Source: Ketogulonicigenium robustum (GTDB lineage: Bacteria > Pseudomonadota > Alphaproteobacteria > Rhodobacterales > Rhodobacteraceae). From it: a stretch of DNA of 64,000 nt. Position numbers and translations under genes: made by a program. Below the pieces are notes generated by a model. The model was not told the origin of the DNA and searched no databases. It worked only from the letters and a program-made list of their open reading frames with translations. The DNA lies in the NCBI RefSeq assembly GCF_002117445.1, contig NZ_CP019937.1, positions 401,001-465,000 of the forward strand, read 5' to 3'. Shown in pieces: positions 29,301 through 39,043 of this stretch (position 1 is the first letter of the stretch; each line of letters starts with the position of its first letter).

Positions 29301-29751
29301 CGGAAATCTGGCCCTGCCGCACCAGCGCGGGCGAATGTGCGCCGGTTGATGCATCGGCGAACAGCATCTGCACATCGCGCGCGCGCACGTCTTTGCCGTT
29401 GATGCGATAGGCGCTGCCAGCGTCGCGGGTAATGCGGCGGATCACTTCCAACTGGTCGGTGTCGTTGAAACTGGCGGGGGCTAGGCGATCCTCATTCTCG
29501 ATCAGCAGGGCGACTTCGGCATGCGCGCGGGCGGGCCGGCTAGAGGCACCGGCGAAGATCACATCCTCCATCCCGCCGCCGCGCATGGCCGAGGGGCGCG
29601 TCTCGCCCATGACCCAGCGCAATGCTTCCAGCAGATTCGACTTGCCGCAGCCGTTTGGCCCCACCACCCCCGTCAGACCGGGTTGGATGACAAGCTCGGT
29701 CTGATCGACAAAGCTTTTAAAGCCATTGAGGCGCAGGCGGCTGAACTGCAT
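26299..29751 (-). CDS. smc: Chromosome segregation protein SMC
   Basis: Condensin ATPase that organises and segregates the chromosome. 1150 residues, standard length. The head has Walker A GPNGCGKS (32-39), and at the C-terminus the signature LLSGGEQTLTALAL and Walker B ICVLDEVDAPLDD. Between them lie two long Ala/Glu/Arg-rich coiled coils flanking a globular hinge at about 520-660. The start is ATG 29751 (MQFSRLRLNGFKSF), preceded by AGGAAGCGTCA. The extended Ala-rich coiled coil generates long meaningless open frames on the other strand. Confidence 0.98.
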   Translation of the reverse strand: MQFSRLRLNGFKSFVDQTELVIQPGLTGVVGPNGCGKSNLLEALRWVMGETRPSAMRGGGMEDVIFAGASSRPARAHAEVALLIENEDRLAPASFNDTDQLEVIRRITRDAGSAYRINGKDVRARDVQMLFADASTGAHSPALVRQGQISELINAKPTARRRILEEAAGISGLYQRRHEAELKLKGAEQNLTRVDDVIDGLGQQLATLSRQAKAAQRYREVGLALRAAESLLLWLRWSAADTAHREAEAALNAANQAANLAGAEAEKSAAVRAGFDAALPPLREEESIAKAIMAKLEAERDGLAAELMRAQTTIAHTREALQQVQDDRARENALNGDALQTLAALETERDTLMEAQGDQDEAIAAASAALSEASTILEARESALAERTESTASLAARHQSVERQLQDARRAVDKAEAEAQRIAAALASAETAHTAAVAAFAAAEARLSEASAAIATTDAALEAATTARATAEAAATTARATRADAEGRRNALASEVRGLTGLLAKSQTKGAQLLDQLSVAAGLEKAIGAALADDLSAPVVTAADATGWVALPAYSDAPALPDGATPLGDAIGAPDVLDRLLPQVGLVDAADGARLQALLRPGQRLVSREGDLWRWDGYRVAAGDAPSAAAMRLEQMNRLAQLKAELAEAEAEAAAAISAHDIAAAALKAAATQETAARDAGRAADRALADANRTHSRTEADRNIAASKRDGSANSQRRLAADLQTARAALQVAEAEMAALPDLSAARTEVAEVKAAVDAARITMMTRRTAADDLRRAAETRTRRAQDILREMTSWETRLASAAQRMRELESREAGLTSDLTRAESRPAAITAKREDTLTAIASADLRRAAAAEAVAAAETRLREAMLAEREVERIASEAREARARAEAHLDGTKATQAQVEERIGEILNLSPDALREAVGDPEELPTIPALEEEVGNLKRAREQMGAVNLRAEEDAKQLSDEQTTLLNEKTDLESAIRALRGAIGNLNREGRERLLAAYDQVNENFAMLFTHLFGGGEARLVMVESDDPLEAGLEIMCQPPGKKLSTLSLLSGGEQTLTALALIFAVFLANPAPICVLDEVDAPLDDHNVNRFCDLMDEMTRRTNTRFLVITHHAVTMARMHRLFGVTMAEQGVSQLVSVDLSKAEAMVA

Positions 29752-29840
29752 TGACGCTTCCTTTATGACCGGAGAAAAGAACGTGTCCGGAACCCATGCT
29801 TTGGCTGTCCGCGGCATCGAAAGTCAAGGGAGAGCCCCAA

Positions 29841-30299
29841 ATGATTGCCATTTCCATCCGTAAGGGCGACCCGCTATCGGCCGATGGCCGCCGGTTGCTA
29901 GAGGCCAGCCAGGCCTATTTGCGCAGCCTCTACCCGCCCGAGGACAACTATTTCCTGTCAATCGAGGCGCTGGCCGACCCGTCGATCACATTCCTGATCG
30001 CCTATGACGACACCGCCGCGCTGGGCTGCGTCGCACTGGCCGACAAGGGCGAATACGGCGAGGTCAAATCGCTGTGGGTCGACCCCAATACGCGCGGCAA
30101 AAGCGTCGGCGCCGCCTTGATGGAGACGCTCGAAGGCCGCGCCCGCGCGCGCAAGCTGAAGATGCTGAAGCTGGAAACCGGCGATACGCTGCACGCGGCG
30201 CACCGGCTGTACAAGCGCGTGGGCTATACCATTTGCGGGCCGTTCGGGGATTACCGCGAAGGCCCGCATTCGGTGTTCATGGAAAAAGCGCTGGCTTAA
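29841..30299 (+). CDS. GNAT family N-acetyltransferase
   Basis: A 152-residue acetyl-CoA-dependent acetyltransferase. The fold is seen in LGCVALADKGEYGEVKSLWVDP, then the CoA loop RGKSVGAALM and the C-terminal AHRLYKRVGYTICGPFGDY. The substrate is unknown. It diverges from smc and overlaps the stop of the small convergent gene by three bases. Confidence 0.92.
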   Translation: MIAISIRKGDPLSADGRRLLEASQAYLRSLYPPEDNYFLSIEALADPSITFLIAYDDTAALGCVALADKGEYGEVKSLWVDPNTRGKSVGAALMETLEGRARARKLKMLKLETGDTLHAAHRLYKRVGYTICGPFGDYREGPHSVFMEKALA

Positions 30300-30466
30300 T
30301 CGGCCTGCTTGTTCTTCTCGGCCGCAGCTTTCATGCGGGCGAGAAGTTCGGCCTTGGTTTCCTTGGCGCCGAAGGGTTTGGCTTTGCCGCCAAACTGGTT
30401 GTGTTCTTGGTGGCGGGGCTGCCCTTTGGGGGTATTGCCGCTGTATTGTTTCGAATAATCGGGCAT
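30296..30466 (-). CDS. Small conserved hypothetical protein
   Basis: A 56-residue, highly charged protein (MPDYSKQYSGNTPKGQPRHQ start; Lys/Ala-rich helical end). The C-terminal half looks like a single amphipathic helix; the N-terminal half is polar and probably disordered. No domain is recognised. It starts two bases after the rlmH stop, so it is likely co-transcribed with rsfS-rlmH. A 30-residue N-terminal extension is possible but reads into rlmH. Confidence 0.65.
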   Translation of the reverse strand: MPDYSKQYSGNTPKGQPRHQEHNQFGGKAKPFGAKETKAELLARMKAAAEKNKQAD

Positions 30467-30468
30467 GG

Positions 30469-30936
30469 TTACACTCGGTGATAGGGGGTGCCGGCCAGAA
30501 TGGCGGCAGCCCGGTAAAGCTGTTCGGTCAGCATGACACGCACCAACATATGCGGCCACACCATCTTGCCAAACGACACAGACATCTGCGCCTGTGCCCG
30601 AAGGCTGGGGTCGATCCCGTCGGCCCCGCCGATGACAAAGCAGACATCGCGGGCCGCGTCGCGGTAGGTGGCCAGACGGGTCGCAAAATCGGGCGATGAC
30701 ATCACCTCGCCGCGTTCGTCCAGCGTGATTAGAACCGAACCGGCGGGGATGGCGCGCAACAGCAAAGCTGCCTCGGCTGCCATGCCACCGCTTTTTTTGT
30801 CTTCAACTTCGACCAGATTTGCGGGGCCTAGGCCAAGCGCGCGACCAGTGCGGTCGAATCGGGTCATGTAGTCGTCGATCAGCGCCTTTTCAGGGCCGCT
30901 CCGCAGGCGGCCCACGGCGGCGATGGTTACCCGCAT
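30469..30936 (-). CDS. rlmH: 23S rRNA pseudouridine1915 N3-methyltransferase
   Basis: SPOUT methyltransferase acting on helix 69 of 23S rRNA. 155 residues. LITLDERGEVMSSPDFA, FVIGGADGID and the knot-forming C-terminus MLVRVMLTEQLYRAA...YHR are characteristic. The start lies one base after the rsfS stop, the conserved rsfS-rlmH pair. Confidence 0.97.
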   Translation of the reverse strand: MRVTIAAVGRLRSGPEKALIDDYMTRFDRTGRALGLGPANLVEVEDKKSGGMAAEAALLLRAIPAGSVLITLDERGEVMSSPDFATRLATYRDAARDVCFVIGGADGIDPSLRAQAQMSVSFGKMVWPHMLVRVMLTEQLYRAAAILAGTPYHRV

Positions 30937-30937
30937 C

Positions 30938-31327
30938 TTAGCGGAACTTTTCGGGCCCCGGGGCTGCGGGCATCCACATTTTCTCCAGCTGGTAGAACTC
31001 GCGGACTTCGGGGCGGAAGATATGAACGATGATATCGCCCGTATCGATCAGCACCCAGTCAGCAGCCTCGCGGCCTTCCATTTTGCACAGTACCGCAAAG
31101 TCTTGCTTTAGACGATCTGCCATTTTCTCTGCGATAGCAGCGACTTGGCGGGTCGATCGGCCCGATGCGATCACCATGTAATCACCCATCGAAGACCGAC
31201 CGCGCAGGTCGATCTGCACGATTTCTTCGGCTTTGTCGTCTTCCAGCGATTCCAGCACAGCGGCCAGAAGCTGGTCGGATGTGTAGGTCTTGTCGGCGGC
31301 GTTCTCGGTCATTTCGGGCGCGCTCAT
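30938..31327 (-). CDS. rsfS: Ribosomal silencing factor RsfS
   Basis: Binds protein L14 and blocks subunit joining when nutrients are scarce. About 129 residues. The Iojap-domain motifs are DLRGRSSMGDYMVIASG(RS), EGREAADWVLIDTGDIIVHIF and REFYQLEKMW. The start is uncertain: ATG 31327 or ATG 31312 give family-like lengths, while much longer readings to 31756 lack coding character. Confidence 0.93.
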   Translation of the reverse strand: MSAPEMTENAADKTYTSDQLLAAVLESLEDDKAEEIVQIDLRGRSSMGDYMVIASGRSTRQVAAIAEKMADRLKQDFAVLCKMEGREAADWVLIDTGDIIVHIFRPEVREFYQLEKMWMPAAPGPEKFR

Positions 31328-31770
31328 TGCTGCACCATCCGTGCGGTGCAGTGCGTGTATGTCGTCGTCGGGCGCGCAGGGCGGGAAATCAGGGTCATTG
31401 TCCTCTCGGGCGGCACGCTGGAATGGCCCCAGCGCGGGCGTTTCAAACCATATAGCAGCAGGTGGGCGGAATCTCAATGGATGCTGACCGACTGGATTCG
31501 TCTGCGCAATTATCGAAAAGAAGAATGCCCCTTGAAGGAAGATTTGAAAAGGGGTAGCCATGACCCCATGCAAGGGTTCGTTTACTTCGATATTCATGAC
31601 CGGGCGCGCCTTCCAGGGCGTTTCTTCGGTGTGACCCAATCGGTCCTCGCGCGACTTTGATCGCGCGGGTGGGCTGTTGCTGCACAGCCCGCCCCATGCG
31701 CCTTTCCATCTTTTGAAAGCCCATTCGCGCCAGATCGCTCTGGCGTAGCCTAGCAATGCAAGAGATACCT
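31328..31770. other. Divergent intergenic region between rsfS and leuC
   Basis: About 440 bases with no convincing gene. It holds two overlapping very short frames with fair ribosome-binding sites (10 codons from 31524; 24 codons from 31560), neither Leu-rich, and two adjacent hairpins at 31646-31690. It presumably contains the promoters for rsfS-rlmH (minus) and the leu operon (plus). Confidence 0.6.
31646..31690 (+). promoter_or_regulatory. Two adjacent stem-loops in the leuC leader
   Basis: CGCGCGA (31648-31654) pairs with TCGCGCG (31661-31667), extendable to about nine pairs. GGGCTGT (31671-31677) pairs with ACAGCCC (31684-31690). They lie 80-125 bases before the leuC start. No T run follows, so termination is unproven; they may shape the leader RNA. 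Confidence 0.4.
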
Positions 31771-33180
<1,410 letters not shown>

Positions 33181-33191
33181 GGGGAAGCCAG

Positions 33192-33797
33192 ATGGACAAG
33201 TTTACCACCCTGACAGGTATCGCCGCGCCTATGCCGCTGGTGAATATCGATACCGACATGATCATTCCGAAGCAGTTCCTGAAAACGATCAAACGCTCGG
33301 GCTTGGGCGTGCATGCTTTTGACGAGATGCGTTTTGACGCGCAAGGCAACGAAAACCCCGATTTCGTGCTGAACAAGCCCGCCTATCGCGCATCGCAGAT
33401 TATTGTGGCGGGCGATAACTTCGGCTGCGGGTCGTCGCGCGAACACGCGCCGTGGGCGCTGCTGGATTTCGGCATTCGCTGTGTGATCTCGACGAGCTTT
33501 GCCGACATCTTCTACAACAACTGCTTCAAGAACGGCATCCTGCCGATCACCCTGCCGCAAGAGCAGGTCGATATTCTGATGGCCGATGCCGAAAAAGGGG
33601 CGAATGCCCGCATGACCGTCGACCTTGAGGGGCAGGTCATCACGACGTCGGATGGGCAGGTGATTGCGTTCGAAATGGACGCTTTCCGCAAGCACTGCTT
33701 GGCCAACGGGCTGGATGACATCGGGCTGACCTTGGAAAAAGCCGACGCGATCGCCGATTACGAGGCGCGTCTGGCTGCGGATCGTCCTTGGGTCTGA
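33192..33797 (+). CDS. leuD: 3-isopropylmalate dehydratase small subunit
   Basis: Swivel domain partner of LeuC. 201 residues. [14 protein letters not shown] and [17 protein letters not shown] are diagnostic. The ATG follows AGGGGAAGCCAG, 11 bases after the leuC stop. Confidence 0.97.
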   Translation: MDKFTTLTGIAAPMPLVNIDTDMIIPKQFLKTIKRSGLGVHAFDEMRFDAQGNENPDFVLNKPAYRASQIIVAGDNFGCGSSREHAPWALLDFGIRCVISTSFADIFYNNCFKNGILPITLPQEQVDILMADAEKGANARMTVDLEGQVITTSDGQVIAFEMDAFRKHCLANGLDDIGLTLEKADAIADYEARLAADRPWV

Positions 33798-33801
33798 TGT
33801 G

Positions 33802-34758
33802 ATGCGGCTGGCCCTGTCCCTTGCGGTGATCACTGCGGCTGGGCTGGCCCCAGCCGACACGCGCATTGCCACGTGGGATGCGGGCCTATCGCGAAACGGG
33901 CCGGGGCTGTTGCTGCGCGATATTCTGCGTGCAGATGCAGGTGTTGTGGCGGCGGCGGATCTGATTGCGACGGCGCAGCCCGATGTGCTGCTGCTGACGG
34001 GCTTTGACTATGACGCCGATGGTGCGGCGCTGGGTGCCTTTGCAGCGCTGTTGAGGGCGCGGGGGCTGGATTACCCCTTACGCTTGGCCCTGCCGACCAA
34101 TGCAGGCCTGCCAACCGGTCTTGATCTGAACGGAAACGGCCGTTTGGGCGAGGCCGCTGATGCGCAGGGATGGGGTCGGTTCTATGGCGAAGGGGCGATG
34201 GCGCTGCTGTCGCGCCTGCCGTTGGCGGGGAATGTGCAGGATTACACGCCGCTGCTGTGGGCCGATGTGGCCCCGCTGCCCGATGGCTTGCCAGCAGGGG
34301 CGGCGGATGTGCTGCGCCTGTCGTCGAACGGGCATTGGGTTGTGCCGGTCGAAACCACGCGGGGGCCTGTCGATCTGTTGGTTTTCGCCGCGACGACCCC
34401 GGCTTTTAGCACCTTCAACGCGCAGCGTAACGCGGCCGAGCTGGCGCTGTGGGGCCGCTATCTGAATGACACCCCGCGCGATTTTATCGTGTTGGGAAAA
34501 CCGAACCTCGACCCTGATGCGGGCGCGGGCGATCATGCGGCAATGGCGGCCTTTTTGGCCGATCCTTTGGTGCATGACCTGCGACCGGCGGGGGATAAAG
34601 GCACGGCAACTGCAGACTGGCCCGATGGGCCCGGCGCGTTGCGTGTCGATTACGTGCTACCCTCGGCCGCGCTGGCCGTGCAGGGCGCGGGCATTCTTTG
34701 GCCAGCTGAAGCCGCGCTAACCGCCCACGCCCTTGTTTACATTGATCTTGCTGAATGA
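33802..34758 (+). CDS. Secreted endonuclease/exonuclease/phosphatase (EEP) family protein
   Basis: A 318-residue protein with an N-terminal signal-like segment (residues 1-19). The EEP fold motifs are weakly visible: [26 protein letters not shown]...[29 protein letters not shown] and RVDYVLPS, ending [10 protein letters not shown]. These are family features, but the final Ser-Asp-His reads Thr-Ala-His, so activity is uncertain. It lies inside the leu operon, four bases after leuD (GTG/ATG tandem start) and 22 bases before leuB. An EEP protein between leuD and leuB is a Rhodobacterales habit as far as I recall; no link to leucine synthesis is evident. Confidence 0.85.
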   Translation: MRLALSLAVITAAGLAPADTRIATWDAGLSRNGPGLLLRDILRADAGVVAAADLIATAQPDVLLLTGFDYDADGAALGAFAALLRARGLDYPLRLALPTNAGLPTGLDLNGNGRLGEAADAQGWGRFYGEGAMALLSRLPLAGNVQDYTPLLWADVAPLPDGLPAGAADVLRLSSNGHWVVPVETTRGPVDLLVFAATTPAFSTFNAQRNAAELALWGRYLNDTPRDFIVLGKPNLDPDAGAGDHAAMAAFLADPLVHDLRPAGDKGTATADWPDGPGALRVDYVLPSAALAVQGAGILWPAEAALTAHALVYIDLAE

Positions 34759-34780
34759 TTCCCGTGAAAGGAGCCTATCC

Positions 34781-35884
34781 GTGCCCAATCCCAGTCTGTT
34801 GATCCTTGCCGGTGACGGTATTGGCCCCGAAGTCATGGCCGAAGTGCGCAAGGTGATCGCATGGTATGCCGATCACGGTACCGCATTTGATGTGTCCGAA
34901 GATTTTGTCGGCGGCGCGGCCTATGATGGCTATGGCACGCCGCTGGCGGATGAAACGCTGGCCAAGGCGATGGCGGCTGATGCGGTGCTGCTGGGCGCTG
35001 TCGGTGGCCCGAAATACGACACGCTCGATTTCGCGCTGAAACCCGAGCGCGGCTTGCTGAAGTTGCGCAAGGAACTAGACCTTTACGCCAATCTGCGCCC
35101 CGCGCAGTGCTTTGACGCGCTGGCCGATTTCTCGTCGCTTAAGCGCGAGGTGGTCGCGGGCCTCGACATCATGATCCTGCGCGAGCTGACATCGGGGATG
35201 TATTTCGGCGAGCCGCGCGGCATCTTCACCGAGGGGAACGAGCGGGTCGGCATCAACACCCATCGCTACACCGAATCGGAAATCGCCCGTGCGGCGCGGT
35301 CGGCGTTCCAGCTGGCGCGCCAGCGCGGCAACAAGGTCTGCTCGATGGAGAAGGCCAACGTGATGGAGGCCGGCATCCTCTGGCGCGAGGTCGTGCAGAA
35401 AATCCACGACACCGAATTCCCCGATGTGCAGCTGTCGCACATGTATGCCGATAACGGCGCGATGCAGCTGGTGCGCGCGCCCAAGCAGTTCGACGTGATT
35501 CTGACCGATAACCTGTTCGGTGACATCTTGTCGGATGCCGCGGCGATGCTGACGGGCAGTTTGGGTATGTTGCCATCGGCCAGCCTTGGTGCCGCTGGCC
35601 CCAATGGCTACCCCCGCGCGATGTACGAGCCAGTCCACGGCTCGGCCCCCGATATCGCGGGGCAGGGCAAGGCGAACCCGATTGCCTGCATCCTCAGCTT
35701 CGGCATGGCACTGCGCTATTCGTTCGCACTGGGCGCGCAGGCAGATCTGCTAGAGGCGGCGGTGAACAAAGTGCTGGCCGATGGGCTGCGCACTGCCGAT
35801 CTTTTGGGCCCCGAGGGTGGCACACCGATTTCGACATCGCAAATGGGTGATGCCATTATTGCGGCGCTTGACACGTTGGTTTAA
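34781..35884 (+). CDS. leuB: 3-isopropylmalate dehydrogenase
   Basis: Oxidatively decarboxylates 3-isopropylmalate. 367 residues. It has [26 protein letters not shown], and the metal/NAD motif [15 protein letters not shown] with [12 protein letters not shown]. The start is a GTG at 34781 behind AAAGGAG at seven-base spacing. A longer frame starting 48 bases earlier runs inside the EEP gene. A good intrinsic terminator follows. Confidence 0.97.
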   Translation: MPNPSLLILAGDGIGPEVMAEVRKVIAWYADHGTAFDVSEDFVGGAAYDGYGTPLADETLAKAMAADAVLLGAVGGPKYDTLDFALKPERGLLKLRKELDLYANLRPAQCFDALADFSSLKREVVAGLDIMILRELTSGMYFGEPRGIFTEGNERVGINTHRYTESEIARAARSAFQLARQRGNKVCSMEKANVMEAGILWREVVQKIHDTEFPDVQLSHMYADNGAMQLVRAPKQFDVILTDNLFGDILSDAAAMLTGSLGMLPSASLGAAGPNGYPRAMYEPVHGSAPDIAGQGKANPIACILSFGMALRYSFALGAQADLLEAAVNKVLADGLRTADLLGPEGGTPISTSQMGDAIIAALDTLV

Positions 35885-35928
35885 CACGTTCGTGAACCGG
35901 CCGGCAATTTGCTTGCCCAAGCATGCTT

Positions 35929-35961
35929 GGCCGGAGTGGTTTGGTGCCGCTCCGGCCTTTT
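35929..35961 (+). terminator. Intrinsic terminator of the leu operon
   Basis: GGCCGGAG (35929-35936) pairs with CTCCGGCC (35950-35957), followed by TTTT. It lies 45 bases after the leuB stop and 20 before the next start. Confidence 0.85.
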
Positions 35962-35979
35962 AACTGACCCGAGGGTGCA

Positions 35980-36942
35980 ATGGGTTCGAACGCAAAAGGC
36001 GCGGTATTCGCGCTGATCGCATTTGCGATTTTCTCGTTGCACGATGTTATCGTCAAAACGATGGGTGGGGTCTATCCGACGTTCCAGCTGATCTTTTTCT
36101 CGGTCATGTTCAGCTTTCCTTTGGCGCTGCTGATGCTGGTGCAAGACCCGCGCCCGGGCACGCTGAAGCCCGTACATCCGGGATGGGTTGCGCTGCGGAC
36201 AGGGGCGGCATTGGTGTCGGGTGTTTCGGTATTCTATGCCTTTAAAGCCCTGCCGCTTACACAGGTGTACGCGATCATCTTTGCCACGCCCTTGTTGATT
36301 ACCATTCTGTCCATTCCGTTTTTGGGTGAGCGGGTGCGTTTGCGGCGATGGCTGGCGGTTTGCGCAGGGTTGGTCGGGGTGATCGTGGTTGTGCGTCCGG
36401 GAACGGCCGAGCTGGGCTTGGGCCATGCCGCGGCACTGGTAGGGGCGTGCGCCGGTGCATTGTCTGCTATCGCGCTGCGCAAGGTCGGCGGGAAAGAGCG
36501 GCCTGTTGTGTTGCTGCTTTACCCCCTGTTCGGTAACTTTCTGGTCATGGGGGCTGCGCTGCCGTTCGTTTACCAGCCGATGCTGATCGAGCATTTAGGT
36601 CTATTTGCCGCGATGGCCTTGCTGAGCCTGTTGGGGGGCCTATTCAGCATTCAGGCCTACAAATCGGGCGAAGCCGTTGTCGTGGCCCCGATGCAGTATT
36701 CGCAGATCATCTGGGCCTCGATTTTCGGGCATTTCATCTTCCGCGAGGATATGGATCTGTGGACGACAGTGGGCACCGCGATCATTATTGGCTCCGGTAT
36801 CTACATTGTCGTCCGTGAGGGGCGTAGCGATGCATCGGACAATCACCCTGTTTTGCGGACCAAGATGCGCGCGGATACCGGAACACTGTTGCGCCCTAGC
36901 GTCGCGCGGCAGTCAGTTAACCTTACGAAAAACACTGAATAG
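35980..36942 (+). CDS. EamA/DMT family transporter
   Basis: A 320-residue inner-membrane protein with ten predicted helices in two EamA repeats (about 5-130 and 140-275). FKALPLTQVYAIIFATPLLITILS and the second-repeat counterpart YKSGEAVVVAPMQYSQIIWA are typical of drug/metabolite exporters (motifs at about 88-111 and 227-246). The C-terminal 45 residues are hydrophilic. The substrate is unknown. It follows the leu terminator, so it is probably expressed separately. Confidence 0.93.
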   Translation: MGSNAKGAVFALIAFAIFSLHDVIVKTMGGVYPTFQLIFFSVMFSFPLALLMLVQDPRPGTLKPVHPGWVALRTGAALVSGVSVFYAFKALPLTQVYAIIFATPLLITILSIPFLGERVRLRRWLAVCAGLVGVIVVVRPGTAELGLGHAAALVGACAGALSAIALRKVGGKERPVVLLLYPLFGNFLVMGAALPFVYQPMLIEHLGLFAAMALLSLLGGLFSIQAYKSGEAVVVAPMQYSQIIWASIFGHFIFREDMDLWTTVGTAIIIGSGIYIVVREGRSDASDNHPVLRTKMRADTGTLLRPSVARQSVNLTKNTE

Positions 36943-36987
36943 GCCCTTGCGTTTCACGCAGCACGGCGCTACCTCTCGCGCCACGGT

Positions 36988-37064
36988 CGGAGCGTAGCGC
37001 AGCCTGGTAGCGCACCTGCTTCGGGAGCAGGGGGTCGGAGGTTCGAATCCTCTCGCTCCGACCA
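36988..37064 (+). tRNA. tRNA-Pro (anticodon CGG)
   Basis: A complete cloverleaf of 77 nt with encoded CCA. The acceptor stem is CGGAGCG/CGCTCCG, the anticodon arm CCTGC-TTCGGGA-GCAGG gives anticodon CGG, and the T arm is GGAGG-TTCGAAT-CCTCT. The discriminator base is A. It reads proline CCG codons. A short terminator follows at 37125, and an accessory, decayed region starts right behind it. Confidence 0.98.
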
Positions 37065-37124
37065 GTAAATGTTTGATAAGTGGCAGATAGTTCTGCCTTT
37101 TCGGTCATAGTCCCCTAATTAAAT

Positions 37125-37145
37125 AAAGCGCCCATGGGCGTTTTT
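37125..37145 (+). terminator. Intrinsic terminator after tRNA-Pro
   Basis: AAGCGCC/GGCGTTT pair around a CATG loop and are followed by five T bases (palindrome CGCCCATGGGCG at 37129-37140). It probably ends the tRNA transcript. Confidence 0.8.
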
Positions 37146-37316
37146 ATACTTATTTTCATGTACTTAGGGTCTAAAACTTCGCTTCCTCATAATTGCCTAT
37201 GCTGTACAGGCTAATGGACGGCTATGGACGTTGACCTGTCATTCGGCAGCGTTGCACTGCATCCCCCAGCAATTTGAGATGGTAATCTTCCTTGGGCTTC
37301 GCGGTAAAAATAGGAC

Positions 37317-37490
37317 CGTCTCTGGCGCAAGATCCACCTCGGGATAGACAAGCAAACGCTGGAGGTCCGGGCCGTCGGGATCACGGCAAGCCATATCGGC
37401 GAGGTACCAGACTTGCCCGACCTGCTCGGTCAGATCCCGCTGGACGAGGAGATTGGCCGCGCCACCACTGATGGTGCCTATGATAGTTGA
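37317..37490 (+). pseudogene. Remnant of an IS5-family transposase
   Basis: A 57-codon open stretch reads RLWRKIHLGIDKQTLEVRAV, then LPDLLGQIPLDEEIG and TTDGAYDS before a TGA. This is the central part of IS5-family transposases, including the DGAYD block with a catalytic aspartate. Nothing recognisable of the transposase lies on either side, so it is a small fossil fragment. It is the first sign of the decayed segment behind tRNA-Pro. Confidence 0.82.
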
Positions 37491-37524
37491 GATTCGATTG
37501 CCGAATGCGTCCCGACCGGTTGAT

Positions 37525-37989
37525 TTATATGGGCAGCTCAGTGGACCATTTGACCAGCTGCATCGGTATGTCCGTCTTGAAGTTCATCACCCCCGGCAGT
37601 TTGGACATGATCTCCATCTGGAAGCGCCGGTAGTCAGTCATGTCTCGACTTACAACGCGCAGGATGTAGTCGCAATCTCCGGCCATCAGATGACACTCAA
37701 CGATTGACGATGACCTTTCAACTGCGGCGATGAAGGCGCTTACCGTCTTTGCATCCTGACCGGTCAGCCAGACGCGGACGAAGACCGACAGTCCCAAATC
37801 GACCGCTTCGGGGTTCAAGAGCGCGACGTAGCGGCTGATCACACCGCGTTCCTCAAGGATGCGGATGCGTCGCAGGCAGGGTGTGGGCGAAAGTCCAACC
37901 TCGGCCGCGATCTCGACATTGGTTTTGCGCCCGTCGCGCTGGAGCGCACGCAGGATTCGCCGGTCTGTTTCGTCGATAGTCGTGCTCAT
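37525..37989 (-). CDS. Lrp/AsnC family transcriptional regulator
   Basis: A 154-residue DNA-binding protein. The N-terminal helix-turn-helix (DRRILRALQRDGRKTNVEIA, then GLSPTPCLRRIRILEERG) is followed by a RAM ligand domain (IVECHLMAGDCDYILRVV). The ATG follows GAGGAACTCCCG. It diverges from a dehydrogenase gene across 145 bases with strong palindromes, so it likely controls itself and that gene in response to an amino acid or related metabolite. Codon use looks less GC3-biased than the housekeeping genes. Confidence 0.93.
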   Translation of the reverse strand: MSTTIDETDRRILRALQRDGRKTNVEIAAEVGLSPTPCLRRIRILEERGVISRYVALLNPEAVDLGLSVFVRVWLTGQDAKTVSAFIAAVERSSSIVECHLMAGDCDYILRVVSRDMTDYRRFQMEIMSKLPGVMNFKTDIPMQLVKWSTELPI

Positions 37990-38011
37990 CGGGAGTTCCT
38001 CGTGGCGCATT

Positions 38012-38052
38012 ATTCCATGTCTATCGCAAAATATGGAATATTATGCCATAAT
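38012..38052. promoter_or_regulatory. Palindromes between the Lrp regulator and the dehydrogenase gene
   Basis: ATTCCAT (38012-38018) and ATGGAAT (38033-38039) form a perfect inverted repeat. ATTATG-C-CATAAT (38040-38052) is a second perfect palindrome right beside it. AT-rich dyads of this kind between divergent genes are typical Lrp/AsnC operators; binding here is inferred. Confidence 0.6.
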
Positions 38053-38134
38053 ACTTGTTATGATTGGCTGTATTTGGCCGCCAATAGCGTGGCTTTGGCC
38101 ATAAGATGCCTCAAAATAACCATTGAGACACGAT

Positions 38135-39043
38135 ATGGCTACGCTGGCATTTCTGGGACTTGGAATAATGGGGCTGCCTATGGCGGGCAATCTCGCACGA
38201 TCGGGAGATCCGCTGTGTGTGTGGAACCGCAGTGTCGGCCGCGAGGCTGATCTGACAGCCTCGAACATCCAGTTTGCTCGTACGGCTCAGGAAGCCATGC
38301 GTTTTGGCGACATCGTCTTCCTGATGCTCGTGAACCAGCAGGCGCTCGATGCGGTAATAGAGCGCGACTCGCCGAACTTTGTCAGTAATGTTAGGGGGAG
38401 GATCATCGTGAACATGGCCTCGGTGGCGCCGGACTACTCCGAGGCGCTGGCCCGGGACATCAGCGCTGCCGGTGGGCGCTTCGTAGAGGCACCGGTTTCA
38501 GGGTCGCGGATTCCGGCAGAGTCCGCGCGGCTCGTCGGGCTTGTCGCTGGGGATCCCGACGACCTCGCGATTGTTGAACCCTATCTGCGCCAGATGTGTT
38601 CATCGCTCGTCAAGTGTGGGGCGGTAGGCGCGGGTCTTCGCATGAAGCTGGCCGTTAACCTGCACCTCAACGCCATGATTGCAGGTTTGGCCGAAGCTGC
38701 CCATTTCGCGGCAAGTGCGGGACTGCCGATGGAAAGTCTTGCCGAGGCACTTGCTGCTGGCCCACTCGACTGCGATCTGACCCGGATCAAGATGGGCAAG
38801 GTGATCGTTGAAGACTTCTCTCCTCAAGCCGCGTTGAGCGATGCCCGGGCTAGCACTAGCCTGATCCGCGACGAGGCGCTGCGCCTTGGTGCGGCGGTGC
38901 CGATGTTGGAGGCGGCGCATGAGCTTTACGGCGAAGCTCTGGGGCTCAACAGTGAACGCACCGACATGATTGCCGTCCTTCATGCCATCGAGGCGCGTAG
39001 CACTCGATTGTTCCGACCCTCCAGATCCGAGGCTTCCTTATGA
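38135..39043 (+). CDS. NAD(P)-dependent beta-hydroxyacid dehydrogenase (3-hydroxyisobutyrate dehydrogenase family)
   Basis: A 302-residue enzyme. The Rossmann motif GLGIMGLPMAGNLA begins at residue 8. The substrate loop FVEAPVSGSRIPAE and the catalytic lysine in GLRMKLAVNLHLN follow, with a helical C-terminal domain. The family includes 3-hydroxyisobutyrate dehydrogenase, tartronate-semialdehyde and glyoxylate reductases, so the substrate is open. It is divergent from the Lrp regulator, and its stop overlaps a truncated downstream gene (ATGA), so it was once first in a longer operon. Confidence 0.9.
   Translation: MATLAFLGLGIMGLPMAGNLARSGDPLCVWNRSVGREADLTASNIQFARTAQEAMRFGDIVFLMLVNQQALDAVIERDSPNFVSNVRGRIIVNMASVAPDYSEALARDISAAGGRFVEAPVSGSRIPAESARLVGLVAGDPDDLAIVEPYLRQMCSSLVKCGAVGAGLRMKLAVNLHLNAMIAGLAEAAHFAASAGLPMESLAEALAAGPLDCDLTRIKMGKVIVEDFSPQAALSDARASTSLIRDEALRLGAAVPMLEAAHELYGEALGLNSERTDMIAVLHAIEARSTRLFRPSRSEASL

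Noticed and set aside
26716..29349. Several long plus-strand frames opposite smc
   Set aside because: They are Gly/Ala/Arg- or Ser/Arg-rich shadows of the Ala/Glu/Arg coiled coil of SMC and show no domain or ribosome-binding site.
31560..31634. 24-codon frame with ribosome-binding-site-like AAGGGG in the leuC leader
   Set aside because: No leucine codon cluster, no conservation evidence; kept only as part of the leader observation.
31328..31770. T-box or other known riboswitch upstream of leuC
   Set aside because: No T-box consensus or tRNA-pairing specifier loop and no known riboswitch core were recognised.
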